Shown here: one piece after another, positions 7,201-13,089 of the stretch
How positions within the stretch are numbered: the first letter of the stretch is position 1
Layout of the letters: each line of letters begins with the position of its first letter
NCBI GenBank assembly: GCA_002305925.1
Contig: DBRL01000014.1
Coordinates: 652-13,740 of the forward strand
From: Candidatus Peregrinibacteria bacterium UBA1369
GTDB lineage: Bacteria > Patescibacteriota > Gracilibacteria > UBA1369
Direction of reading: 5' to 3'
DNA: 13,089 bases
Translations under genes and position numbers: made by a program
The notes under the pieces: model-generated
The model's input: only the letters and a program-made list of their open reading frames with translations
Database searches by the model: none
Told to the model about the DNA's origin: nothing

Positions 7201-9330
7201 ATGGAAGATCTCAGTAAAGAGGGAAAAGGCAAGAAACTCGACATTCTGGACCAGTGGTTAAAGCAAACTTTAAACATAGGCAAGACAGAACAATTCGAAA
7301 GGAAAGCTGAACCCGATCACAAACAGGCTTTTTCGCCAAACGGCGCGGCAGGCCAGCCTGAACAAAAAAACGGCCAAACACAGCGCCAACCACAATCCAG
7401 CCAGCCCGCCCGACAGCCAAAACAAGGGCAAGGTCAGCAGGGCCAGCAGCCCGGGCAACCCAACCAAAGGCAGCAGCATCACCGCAATTCGCGACCGCAC
7501 AGCGGTCCCAATTTTGGCGGCAAGTTCAAGGGCGGCAAAGCCCGCGACCGCCGGCCGCGCTTCAAAGGCGGCGACAATGCTTTCAACCAGCGGCACAAAT
7601 TTCAAAGCGCTCTGAGCAGAGCTGTAAATGCCGAACCCGGCCAGGTCAAATATGATCCGCGCGGTAAACTGCGCATCATCCCGATCGGCGGTCTGGACGA
7701 AGTGGGTAAAAACACGATGATTTTCGAGTATGAAGATTCAATCATGCTGGTGGATCTGGGTTTCCATTTCCCCGAAGCCGATATGCTCGGCGTAGATTAC
7801 GTCATTCCCGACATCAACTATTTGAAGGACAAATTGCACAAGATTAAGGGAATCGTGATCACGCACGGACATCTCGACCATATCGGAGGGATACCCTATC
7901 TGCTGGAAAAACTTGGCAATCCGCCCATCTACGCCGGGAAACTGACCATGGGACTGATCAAGAAACAGCTGGAAGAGAGAGGTCTCCTGCAAAGCGCCAA
8001 TCTGCGCGCCGTCAATTACAGCAGCGACGTGCTGAATTTGGGAAAAATGAAAGTATCTTTTTACAGGATTACCCATTCGATACCTGATGCCTGCGGCCTG
8101 CTGATTGAAACTCCGGCCGGGAAAGTGGTGCACACTGGTGACTTCAAGATTGATTTGAGTCCCGCGGGCGGCCAACTGCCGCCGGAATTTGCCAAAATCG
8201 CCGCCCTGGGCGAGAGCAACGTCACCCTAATGCTGAGCGATTCCACCAACGCCACCAAACCGGGATACACCGTTTCCGAGAAAAAAATAGGACAGACCCT
8301 GGATTCAATCATTAAAGACACCTCCGGCCGGCTGATTATCGCTTCCTTTTCCTCACAGATCGGACGCATACAGCAGATTATCGACGCCGCCGGAAAATAT
8401 GGCAAGAAAGTATTCCTAAGTGGGCGCAGTCTAATCGACAATTCGGTTATGGCCGCCGAGCTGGGGTATCTCAAATACCCACAGGGGCTCATTGCCGACA
8501 TCAAGAAAGCCAAAAAGCATCCTCCGGAAAAAACGATTATTCTGACCACGGGTTCACAGGGCGAGCCGGTGGCGGCGCTTAGCCGGATGGCCCTGAAAGA
8601 GCATCCGCACGTGGAAATCGGCAACGGCGACACGGTGGTGCTCAGTTCATCGCCAATTCCTGGCAACGAAACGGCGGTAATCCGCGTCACCAACAATCTG
8701 GTGCGCCTGGGTGCCCGCGTGATCAATAACAACATCATGGACGTGCATGCCTCCGGCCACGGACAACAGGAAGATCTGAAGCTGATGTTCAGCCTGGTCA
8801 AACCGAAATATTTTGCACCGATTCACGGTGAATACTTCATGCGCAAGGCCCACGCCGAACTGATGATTCATGAACTGGGCCATGCCGAGGAGCGTACGAT
8901 CATGATCGACAATGGCGACGTACTGGAAATGGTCAACGGCGAGGTGAAAGCGACCGGAGAAAAAGTCCAGACCAGCTACATCCTGGTGGACGGCATGGGC
9001 GGCGGCGACATTGGCTCCCAGGTAATGATGGACCGGCAGATTTTGGCCGAAAACGGCGTGATTGTCCTGTCGATGCCGATAGACCCCAATACGCGCAAGT
9101 TAAATGGCGACATTGACGTGGAAACCCGCGGCTTCATCTATATGGAAGAATCCAAGGAAATAATCAATGGAATCTGTCAGAAAGCCGCGCAGGCCTATCG
9201 TGAATTTGCCGACCGCAACCCCAACTTCAACTTTGAAGAGGCCAAGCTGCATATCCGCTCGAGCGTTGATCAATACGTAGTCAGCAAAATTGACCGCCAG
9301 CCGCTGATCATACCGATACTGGTGGATTAG
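7201..9330 (+). CDS. rnj: Ribonuclease J (metallo-beta-lactamase/beta-CASP RNase)
   Basis: Zinc-dependent 5'-to-3' exonuclease/endonuclease acting in mRNA decay and rRNA maturation, in the cytoplasm. It has 709 residues against about 550-560 for the B. subtilis enzymes. The excess is an N-terminal extension of about 150 residues rich in Q, P, G, R and K (for example QGQGQQGQQPGQPNQ). The catalytic core begins near residue 155 (GKLRIIPIGGLDEVGKN). Metal ligands are visible: H222-G-H224-L-D226-H227, then H311 with D314 in HTGDFK. SDSTNA and IASFSSQIGR mark the beta-CASP region; HASGH (516-520) and PIHGEY (H542) complete the motifs. A C-terminal domain of about 150 residues follows. ATG 7201 is the first start; none has a Shine-Dalgarno. 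The stop TAG overlaps the stop of the convergent lysozyme-like gene. The extension is probably disordered and basic and may bind RNA or partners (inference). Confidence 0.95.
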   Translation: MEDLSKEGKGKKLDILDQWLKQTLNIGKTEQFERKAEPDHKQAFSPNGAAGQPEQKNGQTQRQPQSSQPARQPKQGQGQQGQQPGQPNQRQQHHRNSRPHSGPNFGGKFKGGKARDRRPRFKGGDNAFNQRHKFQSALSRAVNAEPGQVKYDPRGKLRIIPIGGLDEVGKNTMIFEYEDSIMLVDLGFHFPEADMLGVDYVIPDINYLKDKLHKIKGIVITHGHLDHIGGIPYLLEKLGNPPIYAGKLTMGLIKKQLEERGLLQSANLRAVNYSSDVLNLGKMKVSFYRITHSIPDACGLLIETPAGKVVHTGDFKIDLSPAGGQLPPEFAKIAALGESNVTLMLSDSTNATKPGYTVSEKKIGQTLDSIIKDTSGRLIIASFSSQIGRIQQIIDAAGKYGKKVFLSGRSLIDNSVMAAELGYLKYPQGLIADIKKAKKHPPEKTIILTTGSQGEPVAALSRMALKEHPHVEIGNGDTVVLSSSPIPGNETAVIRVTNNLVRLGARVINNNIMDVHASGHGQQEDLKLMFSLVKPKYFAPIHGEYFMRKAHAELMIHELGHAEERTIMIDNGDVLEMVNGEVKATGEKVQTSYILVDGMGGGDIGSQVMMDRQILAENGVIVLSMPIDPNTRKLNGDIDVETRGFIYMEESKEIINGICQKAAQAYREFADRNPNFNFEEAKLHIRSSVDQYVVSKIDRQPLIIPILVD

Positions 9331-10718
9331 GCGACCAAAGCGGGTGATCCTCCTCTGACCAGGGAGGATCCTTTGCCGCGCCTGCTGGCGCAGTATTTGT
9401 CCAAAGCCCGGTTGTCGATCAGCATGAGCGGGACGTCCTGACGTTTGCCTCTGACGTTGCGGTTGATCATAACCTGTTGTCCGTTGAGGGTCGCCGGAAC
9501 GGTGCCAAAGAGGGAAATCCCAGGGTTGGATCTGGCCACAGTAATTTTCCAGGTAGGATCTTTCTTCTCTGAGCCAAGAATAAAATCCTGCGATTTGCCA
9601 ATCGATACTGGATATAAAACCACCCGATAGAGATCGGGAAAGGTGTGTAGTCTGCCGGCATAGGGGCTGAAATATTTGTCCACCAGGTCGAGCTGCTGCA
9701 GACCACTCATGCGACGGATCTGTTCGGTGGAGAGATTGTAAATACTTCTGGCCGTGGGTGGTATCCATTGGATCAAGCCTGCCGCGCCATTAGGGCTGGG
9801 CGGGTTTTGCGGCTCTCCCATACATTCCATCATAAAAATATCGTAGAGGTCGCCGGCGACGATGCCGCCGCCGATTTTGGCAGCGATCTGCTCGGTTTTG
9901 GCTTTGAACTGCGGGTGATTGAAGAGAGCGCCTTTGGTCAGACCCCAGGTGGAATCGGCGTCGGATGGTTTGACCAGGTCGCGGTAACGCTCTGGGGACG
10001 GTGGCGGAGGCCCTGACGGCGGTGAGACGCCGGGGGCAGGGGCCGGAGTTGGGGTGGAGGGAGGCGAGGTTGTCGCGGCTGGTGTCTCTTCGGTTTTCCT
10101 GCCGTTGAACCAACCGGAGATTTTGGCAGTGATGCCTTCGATCACTTTGGACAAGCCTTCCCACAATTTAGTGAAAAACTCGCTGAATTTGGCGCCTAGA
10201 CTTTTTTCTCCCGATGCTTCGGGAGTGGGTGGCGAGGTGTTGGGCGGATTGGATGCCGCCGGTGGGCTGGCGGGCGGGGTTTCAGTGGTGGATGGCGGGG
10301 TGGCGGGGGGCTTGGCCGGCGCGTTTTCGGCTGGGGCACTGGGTGGCGTGGAGCTACTCTCGGGCGATTTGTCGGGACTGGACGGCGCGGCGGACGGGGT
10401 CTGCGCGGGTGTGGCGGGAGGCGCTGACGGGGCCGCTGAAGGCGAAGCGGATGGCGCGGCAGGTGCCGTTTGCGCGGGTGTCGTAAGTACATCGGCGCGG
10501 GCAGCGGACCTTTCAGCCGCGGTGCTGGCCCGCTCGCGGGCATGCTTGGCCTCGGCCAGCCGCTTTTCCGCCTCCTGACGCATTTCCAGCAGTTTGGCCG
10601 GATTTTCCTGCTCGGCCATTTCACGATACATTTTTTCGGTATCGATGGCTTTGGGAAGATTGCTCTGATTTTCACTGCCTGCCGGAGGAGTCATTGTGCC
10701 GTGTGTTTTCCAGGCCAT
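9327..10718 (-). CDS. Lysozyme-like (lytic transglycosylase-type) protein with proline-rich linkers
   Basis: 463 residues from ATG 10718. Layout: a charged, alanine-rich helix (about 30-76); a P/S/A/T-rich low-complexity linker (about 80-168); an amphipathic helix (173-204, hydrophobics at 174, 178, 181-182, 185-186, 189, 192-193, 196, 200, 203-204); a second proline-rich linker (210-242); and a lysozyme-like domain (about 258-380) with MMECMGEPQN (Glu298 the likely catalytic acid), NGAAGLIQWIP (310-320) and a later LYRVVLYP helix. This resembles SLT-type transglycosylases that cut peptidoglycan. The last 80 residues are unassigned. No signal peptide or membrane span is visible, so the export route is unclear. 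In-frame TTG 10754 lies upstream of the promoter's -10; ATG 10694 is an alternative start. The stop TAA overlaps the RNase J stop. It follows the 656-residue gene and may share its transcript. The fold call is from motifs only; activity is inferred. Confidence 0.72.
   Translation of the reverse strand: MAWKTHGTMTPPAGSENQSNLPKAIDTEKMYREMAEQENPAKLLEMRQEAEKRLAEAKHARERASTAAERSAARADVLTTPAQTAPAAPSASPSAAPSAPPATPAQTPSAAPSSPDKSPESSSTPPSAPAENAPAKPPATPPSTTETPPASPPAASNPPNTSPPTPEASGEKSLGAKFSEFFTKLWEGLSKVIEGITAKISGWFNGRKTEETPAATTSPPSTPTPAPAPGVSPPSGPPPPSPERYRDLVKPSDADSTWGLTKGALFNHPQFKAKTEQIAAKIGGGIVAGDLYDIFMMECMGEPQNPPSPNGAAGLIQWIPPTARSIYNLSTEQIRRMSGLQQLDLVDKYFSPYAGRLHTFPDLYRVVLYPVSIGKSQDFILGSEKKDPTWKITVARSNPGISLFGTVPATLNGQQVMINRNVRGKRQDVPLMLIDNRALDKYCASRRGKGSSLVRGGSPALVA
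9346..9374 (+). terminator. Hairpin after the RNase J gene, inside the convergent gene
   Basis: GATCCTCC (9346-9353) and GGAGGATC (9363-9370) form a perfect 8-bp stem with a 9-base loop, followed by CTTTG. It begins 16 bases after the RNase J stop and lies within the last codons of the convergent lysozyme-like gene (encoding KGSSLVRGG). It is a likely transcription end for the RNase J mRNA, although the T tract is short. Confidence 0.5.
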
Positions 10719-10742
10719 GGCCCGGATAGAATAATTCTTTGA

Positions 10743-10751
10743 ATTATACCA
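10743..10751 (-). promoter_or_regulatory. Extended -10 of the lysozyme-like gene, overlapping the upstream stop codon
   Basis: On the minus strand TGG-TATAAT (10751-10743) is a perfect extended -10. Transcription would start near 10736, 18 bases before ATG 10718. The -35 position (10771-10766, AGCAAC) is poor. The TAA stop of the 656-residue gene (10746-10744) lies inside this TATAAT. Confidence 0.55.
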
Positions 10752-12714
10752 CAATACGGCTGAAAGTTGCTAGTACTGCCTGGCGCATCTGGCGTTTTAA
10801 TTCCTGTCTGACTTTGTCGGCTTTTTTCTTGCCACCGGGCTGTTTGAGCAGCTCGATGCCGGTCTGACAGGTGGCGATCAGCTCGCCGGCCTGGGTATCA
10901 TAGGAAAGGAAAACAGAGGCGGCCAGGTCGGACTCGCCTGCGGGTGGTGGCGCGGGCAGCTCCCGTCGGAAAGCTCGCAGGTCCTCGGCAAATTTGTAAA
11001 AAATGGGCAGGCGGTCATTGCCCAGATGGCGATCATAAAGCGCTTCCCATTGCTTCCAAGCGCGGTGCAGCAGCAGTATGCCGCGCAGCCGGTCGAGGGG
11101 GCGGCGCAGGTCGGCAATGCTGCATTTTTCGCCGTGGATTATCTCCTCCGCTTGGGCAAGCCGTTCGGCCACCAGGCGGCTGAAACTCTGAAAAGGTTCG
11201 AGCAGGGGCTTTTTTCGCCAGGGGTCGGCAAACTTGTTTTTCCAGCCGCGAAGCTTGGCTTGAAGCTGTGCACGCTGTTCGGGACTCAGTTTTCTACTGT
11301 CCAGCAGCGGCGTTGACTCGGTGTGCCGTTCCTCCATATAGGCCAGGAGCGGTGCAAATGGCACGGCCTCATTTCGGCCAAGCTCGGCCTGGAGGATGGC
11401 GCGGTCATTGGCATTGTAACGGGGTATTTTGCGGCCGCCGCCGGCCAGTCTTTTGCGCAGGCGGTCGATAGCGGCGTAGAGCTGACCGCGCCGGGCGGTA
11501 TAGGGGAGATGAATGGTAACCTGGCGAACGGTTTTGCCGCCTTTTTTGATCTCACGGGTATAGGTGGAGTCGAGCGTCATGGCTTTTTCCAAAAGTTCGC
11601 GGGCTTCCTTTTTCTGCTTGTTGACCGCACCGGAAAGACATTCCATTTCAGCTGACAGCAGGGCTTTGGCGTCGTCCAGTTCAGAGATGTTTTGCACTTT
11701 TTTCCAGCGTCCGCCGACATCCCGGTCAAAGGCGAGAATAGTCTCAATCAGCGCGGCCAAATCCCGACTTTCCGCGCCGCTGCCGCTGTCGATGTGTTCG
11801 GTGCGGCGGATGGCGTCGAGCAGTGGCGCCTTGTAGAGAGTTGGTTTTTCGCTATTGATGTTGGTGGTACCGATAATCTGCCCGTCGCGACTGGCATAGA
11901 TGCGATGCCGGCCGAAGCGGTCCGAATCACGCTCATGCCCGTCGTTAATAAGCCGCAAGGCCTGCAGTTCCCGCTTGATTTGTGGGATAATTTCCGCTTT
12001 GTATTCGACTTTTTCCTGTCTTTTCACGCCGCGACGCTGCTGCCAGGGCGGAGTGAAACCAAGATTTTCCACCTGGCGGTCGGTGATCCAGGCCGGATCA
12101 AAAATCAGATCGGAAACCAGATCGCGCCCGGTTTGTTCATTGACCTCGCTTGGGATAACCAGGCGTTCGGTGGGGTTGGAGAGACGGACCTGGACAATTT
12201 TGGGGAAAGTGGGGGATGAACCTCTGAATTGGCCGTCCGTGGACGCAATAAAAGGCGGGTAGGCAAGGTCGGGATGATGCCGCAATTTTTTTCTACCGTC
12301 GCAAACCGCCTGCCTGGCGCTGTCCGCCCAGCAGCGGTGACTTTGCTCGAAGGTGTTTCTTGCTTTCAGCCAGGTCTGATTGCCCTCGATCTGGGTTAAA
12401 CGGGCACGGATACTGACCAGCATGGCCGCAATATTGCGGGCGATTTGTCGTTCTGAATATTGCTCCTTTTTCTTTAAATCGCTGAAAAAGACTGCCAGAA
12501 CCTGCTCGACGGCCCGTCTGGTAGGCTGGCTGACCAGCTGAATTTCCTTACCGTCCGGCAGGGCAAAAGGCTCCTCCCACAGCCCATATTCCGGCACCGC
12601 CAAGGCCAGATCATAGAGAGCCTCCTCAAAGCCGGGATTTATTCTGCCAATATCCAGATCGCCAGGCAGTCCCGGGTAGCCGGAAATGACATGATCGTTT
12701 AATTTTGGTGCCAT
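10744..12714 (-). CDS. Large basic protein of unknown function
   Basis: 656 residues from ATG 12714 to TAA 10746-10744. I do not recognise it. It is rich in K, R and E, mostly helical by eye, without a signal peptide or membrane span, so probably cytoplasmic. Parts: an N-terminal region with SGYPGLPGDLDIG and FEEALYDLALAVPEYG (8-43); helices with many R/K (65-145); a mixed region with VQVRLSN and LVIPSEVNEQTG (170-197); a possible beta element with RFGRHRIYASRDGQIIGTTN (266-285); coiled-coil-like helix (about 340-382); a GGKTVRQVTIHLPYTARRGQ segment (392-411); and long basic helices to the end (415-656), broken by PAPPPAGES near 588-595. Four or so cysteines are scattered and form no obvious zinc site. 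It has a near-consensus promoter with an elaborate upstream region and precedes the lysozyme-like gene. An RNA- or DNA-binding or scaffold role would fit the charge but is not shown. Confidence 0.85.
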   Translation of the reverse strand: MAPKLNDHVISGYPGLPGDLDIGRINPGFEEALYDLALAVPEYGLWEEPFALPDGKEIQLVSQPTRRAVEQVLAVFFSDLKKKEQYSERQIARNIAAMLVSIRARLTQIEGNQTWLKARNTFEQSHRCWADSARQAVCDGRKKLRHHPDLAYPPFIASTDGQFRGSSPTFPKIVQVRLSNPTERLVIPSEVNEQTGRDLVSDLIFDPAWITDRQVENLGFTPPWQQRRGVKRQEKVEYKAEIIPQIKRELQALRLINDGHERDSDRFGRHRIYASRDGQIIGTTNINSEKPTLYKAPLLDAIRRTEHIDSGSGAESRDLAALIETILAFDRDVGGRWKKVQNISELDDAKALLSAEMECLSGAVNKQKKEARELLEKAMTLDSTYTREIKKGGKTVRQVTIHLPYTARRGQLYAAIDRLRKRLAGGGRKIPRYNANDRAILQAELGRNEAVPFAPLLAYMEERHTESTPLLDSRKLSPEQRAQLQAKLRGWKNKFADPWRKKPLLEPFQSFSRLVAERLAQAEEIIHGEKCSIADLRRPLDRLRGILLLHRAWKQWEALYDRHLGNDRLPIFYKFAEDLRAFRRELPAPPPAGESDLAASVFLSYDTQAGELIATCQTGIELLKQPGGKKKADKVRQELKRQMRQAVLATFSRIVV

Positions 12715-12725
12715 GATGTTCCAGT

Positions 12726-12736
12726 AATGAGATATT
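12726..12736 (+). promoter_or_regulatory. AATSAGATAWT motif, copy 1
   Basis: AATGAGATATT in the leader of the 656-residue gene. It forms a 9-bp inverted repeat with copy 2 (12755-12765), with centres about three helical turns apart. Confidence 0.4.
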
Positions 12737-12754
12737 TAGGCGAAACAGGGGCTG

Positions 12755-12765
12755 ATTATCTCATT
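12755..12765 (-). promoter_or_regulatory. AATSAGATAWT motif, copy 2
   Basis: AATGAGATAAT on the minus strand, overlapping the -10 box of the 656-residue gene. It matches copy 3 at 10 of 11 positions. A protein bound here would block the promoter. Confidence 0.4.
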
Positions 12766-12782
12766 TTTCAGCCTTTTGTCAA
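12755..12782 (-). promoter_or_regulatory. Strong promoter of the 656-residue protein gene
   Basis: On the minus strand a perfect TTGACA (12782-12777), 16 bases, then GATAAT (12760-12755; five of six). Transcription would start near 12748, giving a leader of about 34 bases to ATG 12714. Two inverted repeats touch it: GGCTGA/TCAGCC (plus 12750-12755 and 12768-12773) and AATGAGATA/TATCTCATT (12726-12734 and 12757-12765). Both could be operators. Confidence 0.7.
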
Positions 12783-12783
12783 A

Positions 12784-12809
12784 GTAGACCGGTGTAGACA
12801 TGCGTAGAC
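12784..12809. repeat. Three GTAGAC repeats spaced exactly 10 bp
   Basis: GTAGAC occurs at 12784-12789, 12794-12799 and 12804-12809 (GTCTAC on the minus strand). The second and third copies share GTAGACATG. They end one base from the TTGACA at 12782-12777. One-turn phasing right against a -35 box is the usual layout of tandem activator sites; this role is inferred. Confidence 0.6.
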
Positions 12810-12879
12810 ATGATGCCAAGAGGCGGCCAAGTTCAAGCCGTATTTGTTGATGGGGCGGGGAAGAGCGTGTAATCTGGCT

Positions 12880-12885
12880 TATAAT
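12880..12885 (+). promoter_or_regulatory. Probable -10 box of rarA
   Basis: A perfect TATAAT, 62 bases before the rarA ATG. The -35 position 17 bases upstream (12857-12862) is G-rich and does not match. An alternative -10 is TATGAT at 12892-12897. Confidence 0.4.
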
Positions 12886-12937
12886 TCAGCCTATGATCTG
12901 CGGCAGGTGTTCTGAAGTAGGAATTAGGCGAAATCTT

Positions 12938-12948
12938 AATCAGATAAT
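12938..12948 (+). promoter_or_regulatory. AATSAGATAWT motif, copy 3
   Basis: AATCAGATAAT overlapping the first ATG of rarA, where a ribosome site would be. With copies 1 and 2 it places the same motif at both ends of the divergent intergenic region. Confidence 0.35.
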
Positions 12949-13089
12949 GATGAAAAAGACCCGAGGCCAAGCGACAAAGTCTATCCCTGAAGCCGGTAAT
13001 CAGCAGTCGCCGGCGCTGGGAGCGTTGCTGCATGAACCGCTGGCCAATCTGATGAGGCCGGCCACGCTGGAAGAGTTTTTCGGGCAGGA
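12947..13089 (+). CDS. rarA: Replication-associated recombination protein A, N-terminal part
   Basis: A frame starting ATG-ATG at 12947/12950 runs off the right edge after 47 codons. After a basic tail (MMKKTRGQATKSIPEAG) comes PLANLMRPATLEEFFGQ. This is the conserved start of the RarA/MgsA/WRNIP1 AAA+ ATPases (P-L-A-x-x-M-R-P-x-x-L-x-E-x-x-G-Q), which act at stalled replication forks and resemble clamp-loader subunits. RuvB has a related but distinct R-P-x-x-L-x-E-x-x-G-Q start; the preceding PLANLM favours RarA. The Walker motifs lie outside the window. No Shine-Dalgarno is seen; the start could be either ATG. The gene is divergent from the 656-residue gene and shares its 232-base control region. 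Confidence 0.75.
   Translation, partial: MMKKTRGQATKSIPEAGNQQSPALGALLHEPLANLMRPATLEEFFGQ

Noticed and set aside
8061..8801. 246-codon open frame on the minus strand inside the RNase J gene
   Set aside because: Lies opposite the conserved metallo-beta-lactamase/beta-CASP core; Ser/Arg-rich translation typical of a shadow frame.
10080..10480. Repetitive-looking stretch considered as a tandem repeat or CRISPR-like array
   Set aside because: It is codon-level low complexity encoding P/S/A/T-rich linkers, with no fixed repeat unit or spacers.
10054..10578. 174-codon Gly/Ala-rich frame on the plus strand
   Set aside because: It is the reverse of the proline-rich linker (CCN codons read as GGN/GCN), which explains its Gly/Ala composition.
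12833..13033. 66-codon frame on the minus strand opposite the rarA start
   Set aside because: Antisense to the conserved RarA N-terminus and across its promoter region; no supporting signal.

Overview
The window looks like chromosomal DNA of a bacterium with moderately high GC, most likely a member of the Candidate Phyla Radiation (Patescibacteria). This is an inference. It rests on the LeuRS sequence style (the KMSKR-W signature followed by the LYEMFMGPF block), an RNase J with a long Q/P/R-rich N-terminal extension, a lysozyme-like protein with the E-x-x-G-x-P-Q-N...GLIQW signature, and large genes with no relatives I can name. Only one gene has a canonical Shine-Dalgarno sequence. I see no rRNA, tRNA, CRISPR array, insertion sequence or integrase.

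Layout. 1-575 (-) is the N-terminal part of an unrecognised protein that runs off the left edge. 680-3199 (-) is leuS, leucyl-tRNA synthetase. A short divergent promoter region (3200-3403) follows. 3404-5116 (+) is a Wzx-type polysaccharide flippase, and 30 bases after its stop comes glyA (5147-6652, +), a long serine hydroxymethyltransferase of the chlamydial/spirochaetal type. 6653-7200 is a 548-base stretch holding a probable glyA terminator, a small single-span membrane protein gene (6752-6946, -) with a perfect Shine-Dalgarno, its long leader, and AT-rich divergent promoters. 7201-9330 (+) is RNase J, which ends tail-to-tail with a lysozyme-like protein gene (9327-10718, -), so that the two stop codons overlap. 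Upstream of that lies a 656-residue protein I do not recognise (10744-12714, -). It is divergent from the 5' end of rarA (12947 to the right edge, +).

The housekeeping genes (leuS, glyA, RNase J, rarA) cover translation, one-carbon metabolism, RNA decay and replication-fork repair. The less ordinary part is 9327-12946. There a large basic orphan protein and a proline-rich, lysozyme-like protein with a built-in amphipathic helix lie in tandem. In front of them is an unusually elaborate control region: a near-consensus promoter, three GTAGAC repeats spaced exactly 10 bp, three copies of an AATSAGATAWT motif, and a repeated TTAGGCGAAA. This is the best candidate in the window for an undescribed, regulated cell-surface system, but its function is not shown by the sequence.
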